Shown here: positions 1 through 8,915 of the stretch, one piece after another
How the letters are laid out: each line of letters begins with the position of its first letter
How positions within the stretch are numbered: position 1 is the stretch's first letter
From: Zoogloea dura
Lineage (GTDB): Bacteria > Pseudomonadota > Gammaproteobacteria > Burkholderiales > Rhodocyclaceae
DNA: 64,000 nucleotides
Reading direction: 5' to 3'
Assembly (NCBI RefSeq): GCF_012927165.1
Contig: NZ_JABBGA010000016.1
Span: forward strand, 1-64,000
Position numbers and translations under genes: made by a program
Notes under the pieces: generated by a model
The model's database searches: none
Seen by the model: the letters and a program-made list of their open reading frames with translations, nothing else
What the model was told of the DNA's origin: nothing

Positions 1-233
1 CAGGCGCTCTTGCCGGCCTCGTCCATCGCCGCCGTAGTGATCACCGCTTCGAGTCGAGCGCGCGCAGTCCAGGCCCGCCCTCGGGCGGGCCTGGACTGCG
101 CATCCTCACGCCATCGTTCCAATGTCTGCACCGAAACCCCAATCTCTTGTGATACCACGCCCACTTGGGCGCTCTCCGGCGGCAACAACCGCGCCACCGC
201 TCTGTTCCTGAATGCTTCTCCGTACCGAGCCAT
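1..233 (-). CDS. IS3-family transposase OrfA, partial
   Basis: Reading the minus strand from the ATG at 233 gives an open frame of 77 residues that runs off the left edge. It begins MARYGEAFRNRAVARLLPPE and continues with EIGVSVQTLERWRED, a helix-turn-helix of the IS3/IS911 OrfA type, which binds the terminal repeats of the element. The C-terminal part (leucine zipper and the frameshift into OrfB) is outside the window. The alternative frame starting at 240 on the same strand has no family resemblance. The family identification comes from recognising the N-terminal sequence, not from an alignment. Confidence 0.75.
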   Translation of the reverse strand, partial: MARYGEAFRNRAVARLLPPESAQVGVVSQEIGVSVQTLERWREDAQSRPARGRAWTARARLEAVITTAAMDEAGKSA

Positions 234-280
234 CTCTCATCCTTGTCGCCCCCAGGTTCAACATCATAGAGAGGCGACAA
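1..280 (-). mobile_element. Left end of an IS3-like insertion sequence
   Basis: The minus strand from about 280 to the window edge carries the start of a transposase orfA preceded by a short leader. In the leader, TTGTCGCC at 243-250 and GGCGACAA at 273-280 form an 8-bp inverted repeat. The element interrupts lysA: the lysA frame stops matching the family at about 290-297 and runs 10 codons into foreign sequence. The exact IS tip cannot be placed because the far end and the target duplication lie outside the window. Assignment to the IS3 group rests on the orfA protein only. Confidence 0.6.
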
Positions 281-1406
281 CTATTCTGACGCGGGGGGCG
301 TGCAACACCAGCAAATCGCCCACCTGCGCCTGCGGCAAGGACCGGTGCAACACCACGCCACCGTCTCCCTGCGTAAACACATCTCCCGACTCGCACAGAG
401 GTCCGGCAACCACCGTGTCAAACTGCAGGCCATTAACCGCTGTGCCATCAGAGTGGATCAACTCCATGCCGTGGTAGGCGCCGTATAGGGCCGGGCGAAC
501 CAGATCACTGAAGCCGGCGTCCACCATCATAAAATGGTTGGCGCCCTGTTGCTTCGTGGCGCGTACCTCGGTGACCAGCACGCCGGACTCGGCCATTAAA
601 TAGCGGCCCGGTTCTATTTCCAGTTTCACTGGGTGCTCCAGCAGTTGTTCCACGGCAAGGCGCGCTGCATCCCATAACGAAAAGTAGTGCGCCGTATCCG
701 TCGTGGGTTCCCCGGCCTGGTAGGGAACGGACAGACCGCCGCCCGCGGAGATGGCGTGCAGGTCCAAACCCTGCGCATTTACTACCTCTACCAGCTTCAG
801 CATGGCACCGCACACTTTCTGCAAGTGCGCGTAGTCCACGCCTGAGCCGATGTGCATGTGCAGGCCCTGCAAGGCCAGGCCGTTGGACTTGATCTTTTCG
901 CAGGCGCGTACCAGGTCGCCATGCCAGATGCCATGCTTGCTATGCTCGCCACCGGTATTTGTTTTTTTGGAATGGCCATGCCCGAAACCTGGGTTGATGC
1001 GTAGCCACACCGGGTGCCCCGGGTTGACCGCACCCAATTGGTCCAGCATGTCCATGGAGCCGCAATTCACGGGAATATTGAGTTCCACCACGCGCGCAAG
1101 CGTAGCGCGGTCCAGAAGGTCGGCCGTGAACACGATGTCTGCGTGCCCGTTGTGCAAGCCCGGCGTAAAACCACTAGCCAACGCGCGTTCGATTTCGCCC
1201 AAAGACACCGAGTCCACCACTGCGCCCTGTCGCTTCATGAGGCGAAGGATGTGTGTATTGGAGTTGGCTTTCTGAGCGAAACGCACTACGTCAAACAAGC
1301 GCAGCGCGGCAATCTGGCGCGTAATGGTGTCGGCATCATAGATCCACAGCGGGGTACCGAACTGCTGGGCCAAAGGAGCAATGGTAGCGGGAGTAAAAGG
1401 GTTCAT
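264..1406 (-). pseudogene. lysA: Diaminopimelate decarboxylase, 3' end replaced by an IS
   Basis: The 380-residue frame matches PLP-dependent diaminopimelate decarboxylase, the last step of lysine synthesis. It shows the PLP-lysine region (VVRFAQKANSN), HMHIGSGVD, the glycine-rich SAGGGLSVP, EPGRYLMAESG and the active-site GPLCESGDV. E. coli LysA has about 420 residues and continues after 'VLH' with a D-x-GAYG segment that carries an active-site tyrosine. Here VLH is followed by ten unrelated residues (APRVRIVVASL) and a stop, next to a transposase start. So about 40-50 C-terminal residues are lost, and the product is probably inactive or unstable. The gene is divergent from lysR, as in enteric bacteria. 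ATG at 1406 is preceded by a GGGGA ribosome site. Its composition is less G+C-rich than the genes right of 8.5 kb; the host presumably has another lysA elsewhere. Confidence 0.85.
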
Positions 1407-1462
1407 GGGCGGATGTTCCCCTCCATAGTCAATTCAATCAATGCTATTCTTTTTGTCTAGCC

Positions 1463-1481
1463 ATTCAATATTGATATGAAT
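1463..1481. promoter_or_regulatory. Candidate LysR binding site at the lysR start
   Basis: ATTCA at 1463-1467 and TGAAT at 1477-1481 are separated by 9 bases, giving the T-N11-A geometry of LysR-type operators. The dyad overlaps the lysR start codon (1476), which would fit autorepression. The 69-bp lysA-lysR gap is A+T-rich. This is a pattern match only. Confidence 0.35.
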
Positions 1482-2384
1482 TTAACTCATCGCCAGCTGA
1501 CGATGTTTCGCGCCATCATGCTGCACGGCAGCCTGGGGCGTGCAGCTGACGCGTGCGCGTCAAGCCAGCCCACTTTGAGTCGCGAGCTGGGTCGCCTGGA
1601 GCAGTTGCTGGGGTTTAAGCTTTTTGACCGGGTGCGGGGCCGATTACGACCTACCGTGCGGGCACTTGCGCTGATGCAGGAGGTAGAACGCTCGTTTATA
1701 GGCTTGGAACAGATCGCAGCGCGCGCCAGCGAATTGCGCACGCAAGCGACAGGTCGCTTGCGCATTGCGTGTTTGCCGGCATTGGCCCATGCCTTGGTAC
1801 CCCGCGCACTGGTATATCTCTCACATGCACATCCTGAACTAGGCGTCAGCGTGCATCCCTTAGAGTCACCCTGGCTGGAACAAGCCATGAGTGAACAGCG
1901 TTTTGACCTGGGGCTGAGTGAAACCCAAGAGGCACCTGCTGGAGTTGCCTTGCAGCCCTTACTGAAAGTCAATGAAGTGGCTGTTTTGCCACGTGATCAC
2001 AACCTGTGCCGCAAGGCGCGACTGCAACCACGCGACTTTACAGGCGAGCGCTTTATCAGTCTCGCGGTTGGCGACCCGTATCGAACCGCCATTGATGCGA
2101 TGTTCGAGGACGCTAAAGTACATCGCGCAACCCTGTTTGAAACCACGAGCGCGGTGGCCGTCTGCGCCATGGTGCGTCAGGGCCTGGGCGTTGCCATCGT
2201 AAACCCGTTCACTGCACTGGAACTCAGCGGACCGGACCTAGTCGTGCGGCCGCTTACCGTTGCCATCGCTTACCAGGTGAATATCCTTCTTCCGGAAATC
2301 GCAGCTCCGCACCCCCTGCAGGGCGTTCTCGCAGACACCGTCCGCAAAGCCTGTGCCGCCTTGAACCACCATCACACGCTATGA
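1476..2384 (+). CDS. lysR: LysR-type activator of lysA
   Basis: A 302-residue LysR-family regulator with an N-terminal winged helix-turn-helix (residues about 1-65, containing ASSQPTLSRELGRLEQLLG) and a periplasmic-binding-protein-like effector domain. Its sequence closely follows E. coli LysR itself: 'KLFDRVRGRLRPTV', the CLP motif near residue 100, 'DLGLSETQEAPAG' and 'VCAMVRQGLGVAIVNP'. It stands head to head with lysA, the classical arrangement in which LysR with diaminopimelate activates lysA. Because its target gene is truncated here, the regulator may have lost its local function. It lies in the lower-G+C left island. Confidence 0.88.
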   Translation: MNLTHRQLTMFRAIMLHGSLGRAADACASSQPTLSRELGRLEQLLGFKLFDRVRGRLRPTVRALALMQEVERSFIGLEQIAARASELRTQATGRLRIACLPALAHALVPRALVYLSHAHPELGVSVHPLESPWLEQAMSEQRFDLGLSETQEAPAGVALQPLLKVNEVAVLPRDHNLCRKARLQPRDFTGERFISLAVGDPYRTAIDAMFEDAKVHRATLFETTSAVAVCAMVRQGLGVAIVNPFTALELSGPDLVVRPLTVAIAYQVNILLPEIAAPHPLQGVLADTVRKACAALNHHHTL

Positions 2385-2693
2385 GTTCCATAGGCATGTC
2401 CGGGATTTTGTGTAAAGCTGCCATCGGCGGCTCTTCCACCAGATGGCCGCTTTGGCTGAGGAGCCGCCACTGAGCTGAAGGGCTCGTCTTCGGCCTGAGC
2501 GGACCTTGAGCCCACAACCTTGGACAGTCGGCAGTGTGTCGCTTACCTGCCGTTGTTACCACGCCGTTTGGTCTCAAAAACCACTCCCATCACATTTTCC
2601 GCTTTCGTATAAAATCTCAAGGACTTCCAAAAAGCATTTTTTTTGCCATTTTCATGTTCTGCCCAGCAGCAGGCCACTTCCGGACGATGCGCC
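2385..2693. other. Intergenic stretch before rdrA
   Basis: There is no convincing gene here. GGCGGCTC at 2426-2433 and GAGCCGCC at 2461-2468 could pair as a hairpin behind lysR, but with a long loop and no T-tract. The right third (2560-2693) is A/T-rich, as expected for a promoter region. A 107-codon minus-strand frame through the stretch overlaps lysR and has no recognisable features. Confidence 0.5.
2608..2615 (+). promoter_or_regulatory. Possible -10 element for rdrA
   Basis: TATAAAAT at 2608-2615 lies 79 bp upstream of the chosen rdrA ATG in an A/T-rich stretch. No good -35 hexamer is seen at the usual distance, so this is a weak call. Confidence 0.3.
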
Positions 2694-5437
2694 ATGACCA
2701 CTGAAAACAGCAATATCTTCATCCCGCTGGATCAGGATGAAAGTGCCAAGCACTTCAATATCGATACGCTGCTCCCTCAGAGAATTTATAAAGAACTTGG
2801 GAAATTCGTCAGCAATGCTCTGACTACAGCAAGTCAGGTTCATCAGTCGACAAATCCTTATGACCCGGACGATCATCGCTCGCACAACGCCATTCTAGTT
2901 GCCGGCTCACGCGGCACTGGCAAAAGTTCAGTCCTAGTAAATCTAGCAGCCTATCTAAGCAATAAAGACAAAGCGGGGACAAGTGAACATGACTTCAAGG
3001 ACGTACATATCCTGAAGCCGGTCGATCCGACCCTTCTGGATGATCATGATAGTCTTTTCCTCAATGTCATCGTTGCAGCGGTACTTTCTGATCCCTGTGT
3101 GATTGAGAGACAGGAACGCCATCCGGAGAAATGCCGAGAACTGCACCAGGCCCTTTACGAACTTGGCGCCGCACTGGACAACTCCGAGTCGTACAAGATG
3201 AACAAGGGCATCGACAAGCTGCGCAATTTTGTCGGCAAAGCGCAAGTGCTGCATAAGGTACATCAATTTTTTGCAGCGGTACTGAAAGTTCTCGGTAAAA
3301 AACTCCTGGTCATAACCATTGACGACGTCGACACCTCGTTGAACCAGGCTTTCGAAAACCTTGAAGTCGTGCGGCGCTATCTGATGACGCCTTACGTGTT
3401 GCCGATCATCAGCGGCGATCTCGATCTCTATCACGATATCACCTGTCGCGACTTCCATGGCCGCCTGGTCGCTGATTCAAGCTACCAGCGAAACGCTGCC
3501 TGGGAGCGTGCCGACGATCTGGCCCGAGAATACCTTCGTAAGTTGCTCCCTTTTCCTCGTCGGTTGGACATGCCAGAAGTCAGCGAGTATTTGGAAGACA
3601 AGGACATCAAGCTTCATGAAAGTGAAGGCAATAATGGCTCACAATGGTGGTCGTTGGCATGCTTCCATGCTTGGCTCACGGCACTGCACTCTGGCCCGGT
3701 TAATGGCTTGGAAAACAGTCGCCTGACCTTGCCGATACCCAGCGTGCGCGCACTGGCCCAAATCATCGGGCGGTTTGCCAATCTGGACCAACATCTCTGG
3801 TTTCGTGCGCAAGCAGCGGACACAATGAACGAGATCAGGAAGCTTAATCGGCCAATCGATGCAGCCCGCAGCTGGCAAATGCGTGGCCTTGACTCAGCCA
3901 TCGAACATTTTAGCCAGGAGTATGAACAGGAAAGTCATCGGAACAAGCGCGGCTACGGGAGTGCCTACCGTACTTTTGTCAAAGCGCTTGACGAAACACC
4001 TTCTTCCCGTCCTTTGCCTTGGCTCAACCCGGCACTGTTTTCTCTTAGAATAGGCCTGAAGGAACACTGGAAAAGTGAACCGAAAGGAGGTGCCTGCTAC
4101 CTGATTCTGCAAGCGCAGGAGCATTGGAAGGGCAGTAGCTTTAATCCTGTCTTAAAAACTCCCTTGTTCGATCCCCTTAGCCAACAAGGTCCAGAGTTTG
4201 GTGCTTTCGTTGGCCATAGAGTTTTTCTCGATTGGCCGAAAAAGCTAGCCCTGTACATGCCGGAGGAGTGGTTGGAGCGGCTGCCAAGCAAAGCCATCCT
4301 GCCTTACCCCGTTCCGGAAGTAGGCAGCAAGGTAGCGTTGTCATGGAAATTCTGGTCTGCCGATGAAGGAAAGCAAGAGAGGAGACGGAGCCTGTTGCTG
4401 GCCTTGTTGCATCATCGCAATTTCTACGACAACGCTAAACGTTCTGGTCTCATTTGTATCGGGCGCATTGTCGAGCTGACGATTACCAGTCTGATCCGGG
4501 ATGTCTTGTCGTCGGATATTAAAGAGCTCCTGCTACGCCCGCCGTACTACTCAACTGCAGACCTCGCTCCGACCAAAACACAAAAGGATGACGCCAAAGA
4601 CGAGAGTAAAGACGCTTCCAGCGAGAATGCACAGGAGGAGTCAGGCATTGCCGAACTGCTTGAGCATCTCAGCGAAGAGATTGAGGAGTTAGCCATTGCA
4701 ATCGGCGCTTGGCGCCAAGGCAACCGCATTCCATGTCTGTCGCCCTGGCTGGTCTATAACGTGCTGAACAAAACCTTTAATCAAGCATGGATATTTAATC
4801 CACGGACGCCGAATAGTCATCCTAAAGAACCCGATGCAGTGGCCTGGATCGCAAGGCAAGCCTATTACAGCTTGTGGGCAGCCTTTGGCAGCTTTGAAAA
4901 GGGAGCGCTGTTTGGTCTGCCATCTATCGTGGCAACGACGAATATCGGTGACGGAAAAGTTTTTGAAAAAAGCGATTTGTTCAAATTAAACATTGCCCCA
5001 TTTTGGAGGGGGGCGATAACAATGACCACGTCAGAAGATTCGGTAGAGAAACTCGCTCCATCACTTATTTACTTGGCGAACACCCTTTACGTGAGTGGGT
5101 CGAGTCACTGACCTTTTCTTCCGAGAAACCAGAGATTTCACCACCAGCAGACAATAACATTGAGTTTAGCTCTCCGAAAGAACGTGCGGCAATGCAGCAG
5201 CTTTATAAAAAGATGGGAGGCAAAGGGCTGCTTCTGCTGGGCAAAGGTATGGTCTATCCCACAGAGCGTCGAGCAAGTCTTTATTTCAAAAGATCAGGCG
5301 AGGATCATGCGCGCGCTGTTGTCGATGAATTTAACGAACTTTTCCCGGGAACGGAAACAGCTGCGCGCTTCGCAAGGCTATTTTCGGAGTATTTTAATAA
5401 TCTGCCAAAAATAGACGCTCCGTCGAAACCAGCATGA
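2694..5437 (+). CDS. rdrA: RADAR anti-phage ATPase RdrA, with a frame break in a G6 run
   Basis: RdrA is the large P-loop ATPase of the RADAR defence system and works with the deaminase RdrB during phage infection. From ATG 2694 the protein starts MTTENSNIFIPLDQDESAKH. It has a Walker A (GSRGTGKS, residues 71-78) and a Walker B (LLVITIDDVD, residues 204-213). An in-frame TTG at 2643 would add 17 residues but has no better ribosome site. As written, the frame ends at 5111. In the -1 frame, from the G run at 5008-5013 on, an open frame continues to 5437 and ends in an ATGA overlap with rdrB. A single base slip there gives about 914 residues, close to the roughly 900 known for RdrA. I read both parts as one gene. 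Composition is clearly lower in G+C than in the rest of the window, which suggests transfer. Family assignment rests on the ATPase plus giant-deaminase pairing and motifs, not on a search. Confidence 0.85.
5008..5013 (+). other. rdrA: Homopolymer (six G) at the rdrA frame break
   Basis: The zero frame reads AGG GGG GCG across the run and stops at 5109-5111. Re-reading G5012 (a -1 shift) continues as GGC GAT AAC into a frame open to 5437. Loss of one G from an original run of seven, a base-calling error, or -1 slippage of a GGG-decoding tRNA would all look like this. No clear downstream stem-loop stimulator was identified. Confidence 0.6.
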
Positions 5438-8199
5438 TCCGCCGCTCTCTCTACGAAACCACGATCGGTGCTCTCCTTTCCGGGCAGGGGATTGCCAGCG
5501 TTTTTCGGGAATTTTTGCAGCAGCGGTACGGAGAGAGTTTCGCTATTTTCTGTGATGGAAAACAGCTGCTATCCCGTTGCCGTGAACAACTGGAGGAAGA
5601 GGTCGACCGCAGAGCCGGTCGTCAGTTTCGGTTAGGCGACATTGAGCGCCTTGTCGCTCTACTCTGGAATGACGACCTTCTCGGGCGAGGTCGCATGCCC
5701 GTTTTGGATCAACTTTTCCAGCAACTCATGCTGCGCAACGGTGATTTCATTCACTATCGTGACACCCAGGTTGATGCCTATGCCCGGCTCGCTACCGAGA
5801 TTGACCCTGCCTTGGTGGTTGGCTGGCATCTGGCTGGCTGGCTGGATGAAATGCCTTCGCCCCGACAGCATGATATTCAACGCATCATCGGCCAGCAGAC
5901 AGCGTTTTTTGCTCCGCCACCGGGTGGGCAGAAGTCTTATGCGGAAGGCCATGTCCACCTCGGTGGCATCGCTTACGACGGTCTGATTCTTGCCCATTTT
6001 CTGCTGGCTTCTGACGTTCAGGACGATGCCACCACGCGCTCTTTTCGTCACATGCGCGGCGTACTGCTCGCTTTGCTGCAGCGGGAACTATGGACGCCTC
6101 AAGAAGGTTGCGGAGAAATAGAACCTTGGCAGTCTGCCCTGAGTAAGGCGCTGACTGAGGAGCCAGAAAAAACGCGTTTCGACTGGGAAACCCTGTTTAA
6201 GCTCAGTTGCTATAGTAACCTTGCGATTCGCGATGTGCCTTTGCATGAACTGCTGCGCGAAATGAAATCTGCTTCGCCTAAACTGAGCCAAGCTTGGTTA
6301 TGGCTACAAGTCTGGTTGTGGCAGCGCTTCCGGCAGAGCGATACCGTGCTAGAAGTTCGCGTCGCGATACTCTGGCTGCAAATCGAACTAATGAGCCTGC
6401 GTCACCGACTGGTGATGGATGGACAAGGGCTAACGCGCTTTGCCCGTACGTACTTTCGCGAGAGTTTACGGCAAAAAGCGAAGAAAAATAGCAATAGCGA
6501 ACTGTTGGATAGCATCACCCGAATTATGGCCGGCCAAAACGACCTAGCAGAAATAAAGCTGGGAACGGGTGGTTTCTTGCCGTCAAAAATTGCATCACTT
6601 GCACGCGCAGCCATCACCGTGCAAAGACTGCCGCTCCCCAAATCAGGCGGCGCGTTTGGCATCATCAGTGCCCTGCCAGAAAGCCCGCAGCAGCAAGCAC
6701 AACTCGACGCATTGGAACGTTGGCATCTCTGTGCGCACTTTAGTCGTGCTGGTACCCCGCGTGGTAGCTCTGGCAAACTCACCACATTACCCCAGCATGA
6801 TGCGGAAAAATGCTGGAAGGAAGCGCGCCAACTGTGTAGCGACCTGATGACAGAAAGCGGCTGGAGCGATCCGGTCTTTCTCGGCGGGATGCTGAATCAG
6901 GATCATTGTTTTCAGCCCGCCCGCTGGCTACGGGGCCTAGATGTTGCCGGCGACGAAAACCGCCTAGGCATCGAGTGGTTTGCGCCGGTGCTGCGCTGGT
7001 TGCGTCGGGGTTTGGTCGGGCGGCCCTTGAGCGACAGCGCCGCTTCAACAAGCTTTCACTTGAGCATTCACGCTGGCGAAGACTATGCTCACCCGCTTTC
7101 CGGTCTGCGGCATGTTGATGAAACCGTGCGCTTTTGCGAGATGCGCGAAGGTGACCGTCTTGGACACGCGCTGGCGCTGGGGATTTCTCCTGCGTACTGG
7201 GCTGAGCGACATGGCGACATGCTGGTGCCGGTTGATGAGCATTTTGACAATCTAGTCTGGGTCTGGCATTACGCAACCGAGCTCAGCCCGTGCTTGCCGC
7301 TGGCCGCACGAATTTTGCCGCGACTAGAGCGGCGCATAGCCCATTTTGCGCGCAGGGTGGAATGGCTGGATGCCGACACCGTCCCTGATCTTTTGCTCCC
7401 GATCGGCAGCAAAAGAAAGAGGAAGGCCCACACTCAGGCCGAGATCAACTCACCGGAGAGATTGTTTCAGGCTTGGCTGCTACGTCGAAATTGTCATTTC
7501 CAGTTTCAGAAAAATGCGGACACGCCTATTTATGACGATATCTTTATGGCGGCCGTCCCGGATTTTGCACAGCTGCAGCAAGCACAAAAACTAGTTCTCA
7601 ACGGTGAAATAGATACGGGCGATGCCGCTGGCCTGTACCTGCAGCGCCAACGCTGGCAAAGGCTGAACAAGTTCGATCGGCGGATTAAGGTCTTGATCCG
7701 TTATGGCGAAGAAGCGTATGAGCGTGATAACAGGGCATTTGTCGACGAGCAGCAGATGCAGCTTGAACGCGACTGGGAAACAGCAGAAGAGCATGAATTC
7801 ATGCACGCGCTGCAGGATTACCTGCTCGACCGCTACGACCGCCTGGGGCTCATTATCGAGACCAATCCGACGTCAAACGTGTATATCGCACGTTTGGAAC
7901 AACATCGAGAGCACCCGATTTTCCGCTGGAATCCGCCCGATGCCGAAACGCTGTTGCCCGGCAATGAGCACAACCGCCACAGCCTACGCCGTGGCCCGAA
8001 CCGCGTGCTAGTCAATACCGACGATCCAGGAATCATGCCAACGAGTTTACGTACCGAGTATGCGCTGCTGCGTGAAGCAGCGATCAAGCGCGGCGTCTCG
8101 CGAACCATAGCCGAAGACTGGTTGGAGCGACTTCGGGTGTATGGCATCGAGCAATTTCACCGCAATCATTTGCCGGTATTCTCTCGCCGCCACTACTGA
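5434..8199 (+). CDS. rdrB: RADAR adenosine deaminase RdrB
   Basis: A 921-residue, greatly enlarged member of the metal-dependent adenosine deaminase superfamily. The full active-site set is visible: HVH at 173-175 (zinc ligands), HAGE at 546-549 (ligand His and catalytic Glu), GHA with H578, TNPTSN at 810-815, and NTDDPG with D863/D864. Ordinary adenosine deaminases have about 350 residues. The long insertions and N-terminal domain are typical of RdrB, which in known RADAR systems forms large shells with RdrA and deaminates adenosine in RNA or nucleotides during infection. The ATG at 5434 overlaps the upstream rdrA stop by four bases (ATGA), so the pair should be translationally coupled. No third accessory gene (membrane protein of the rdrD/Csx27 type) follows; the next genes are on the other strand and have host-like composition. 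Confidence 0.92.
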   Translation: MIRRSLYETTIGALLSGQGIASVFREFLQQRYGESFAIFCDGKQLLSRCREQLEEEVDRRAGRQFRLGDIERLVALLWNDDLLGRGRMPVLDQLFQQLMLRNGDFIHYRDTQVDAYARLATEIDPALVVGWHLAGWLDEMPSPRQHDIQRIIGQQTAFFAPPPGGQKSYAEGHVHLGGIAYDGLILAHFLLASDVQDDATTRSFRHMRGVLLALLQRELWTPQEGCGEIEPWQSALSKALTEEPEKTRFDWETLFKLSCYSNLAIRDVPLHELLREMKSASPKLSQAWLWLQVWLWQRFRQSDTVLEVRVAILWLQIELMSLRHRLVMDGQGLTRFARTYFRESLRQKAKKNSNSELLDSITRIMAGQNDLAEIKLGTGGFLPSKIASLARAAITVQRLPLPKSGGAFGIISALPESPQQQAQLDALERWHLCAHFSRAGTPRGSSGKLTTLPQHDAEKCWKEARQLCSDLMTESGWSDPVFLGGMLNQDHCFQPARWLRGLDVAGDENRLGIEWFAPVLRWLRRGLVGRPLSDSAASTSFHLSIHAGEDYAHPLSGLRHVDETVRFCEMREGDRLGHALALGISPAYWAERHGDMLVPVDEHFDNLVWVWHYATELSPCLPLAARILPRLERRIAHFARRVEWLDADTVPDLLLPIGSKRKRKAHTQAEINSPERLFQAWLLRRNCHFQFQKNADTPIYDDIFMAAVPDFAQLQQAQKLVLNGEIDTGDAAGLYLQRQRWQRLNKFDRRIKVLIRYGEEAYERDNRAFVDEQQMQLERDWETAEEHEFMHALQDYLLDRYDRLGLIIETNPTSNVYIARLEQHREHPIFRWNPPDAETLLPGNEHNRHSLRRGPNRVLVNTDDPGIMPTSLRTEYALLREAAIKRGVSRTIAEDWLERLRVYGIEQFHRNHLPVFSRRHY

Positions 8200-8481
8200 G
8201 ATCAAAGCGCGCACCATTCTTGCCTAAATTTTCAGTCGACCGAAGAATCCGTGCAAAACTATTCATGCAGATTTCTGCACCAGATCGATGCATTAGTTTG
8301 GACGCGCCAAGAACGGCAGGTAATCGACGCGTTGCCGCCCGATTTTGGCCAGAAGCCCAAGGCCTACTTAGGCCGACACCCTGTCAGACGTAACAGACCT
8401 CCGCTCAGTCAAAGCAAACAATGACCCGCATTGCGCGCACGACAGCTGCGCAGCGGTGGTCGCCGATGGCGCGACCCATCC
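8200..8481. other. Right border region of the island
   Basis: There is no supported gene between rdrB and the YeeE pair. A 57-codon frame with a GTG start (8251-8424, plus strand) is open but unrecognisable. Composition changes from island-like to host-like across this stretch, so the recombination border probably lies here. No direct repeat matching the left side was found by eye. Confidence 0.45.
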
Positions 8482-8889
8482 TCATTCCGCGCTCCATTCA
8501 CACACCTTCATGCCGGCCACCATCGCCACGGTGAAGACGACGCCCGGCAGATAGCCCGCCCCCAGGCTCACGATGCCCGGCCCGGGGCAGAATCCGGAGA
8601 GTCCCCAGCCCACGCCAAATACGGCGCTGCCGGCGATGAGGCTGCGATCGATCGTCTGGAGCGGCGTTGGGGGCATGGGGTGGCCGAGCCATGAGCGGGG
8701 CTGTTTGAGGGCCCAGGCGAAGGGCAGGCGTGCCACGCCGATGGCGCCCGCCATCACGAGGGCGAGGGATGGATCCCAGCTTCCGGCCAGATCGAGGAAG
8801 CCCAGCACCTTGGCCGGATCGCTCATTCCGGAGGCGATCAGGCCGACTCCAAAGATCAGGCCGCTGAGCAGTGCGAGTAGGGGTGTCAT
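8482..8889 (-). CDS. YeeE/YedE half permease (DUF6691 type)
   Basis: A 135-residue hydrophobic protein with about four membrane segments, starting MTPLLALLSGLIFGVGLIAS. It contains the signature GFCPGPG near residue 100, which places the conserved cysteine of the YeeE/YedE (sulfur transport, pfam04143) family in the membrane. Full-length YeeE proteins fuse two such halves; here the halves are separate genes with a 26-bp gap, this being the second. The family is linked to uptake of thiosulfate or other reduced sulfur compounds, so a role in sulfur handling is likely but the substrate is inferred. The ATG at 8889 was chosen because the longer upstream reading is arginine-rich and runs back into the preceding gene. 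Confidence 0.8.
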   Translation of the reverse strand: MTPLLALLSGLIFGVGLIASGMSDPAKVLGFLDLAGSWDPSLALVMAGAIGVARLPFAWALKQPRSWLGHPMPPTPLQTIDRSLIAGSAVFGVGWGLSGFCPGPGIVSLGAGYLPGVVFTVAMVAGMKVCEWSAE

Positions 8890-8915
8890 GTGCGTAAGCG
8901 CCGAGCGTGTTTCGG

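Noticed and set aside
2254-2577. 107-residue minus-strand frame over the lysR 3' end
   Set aside because: It overlaps lysR, is rich in Arg/Pro of the antisense type and has no family features.
5003-5437. Separate 144-residue gene between rdrA and rdrB
   Set aside because: It overlaps the rdrA frame by 109 bases, begins with TTG inside it, and has no independent ribosome site. It is better read as the continuation of rdrA after a one-base slip.
8251-8424. 57-codon GTG-initiated frame behind rdrB
   Set aside because: There is no recognisable motif and no good ribosome site; it may be chance or a gene remnant at the island border.
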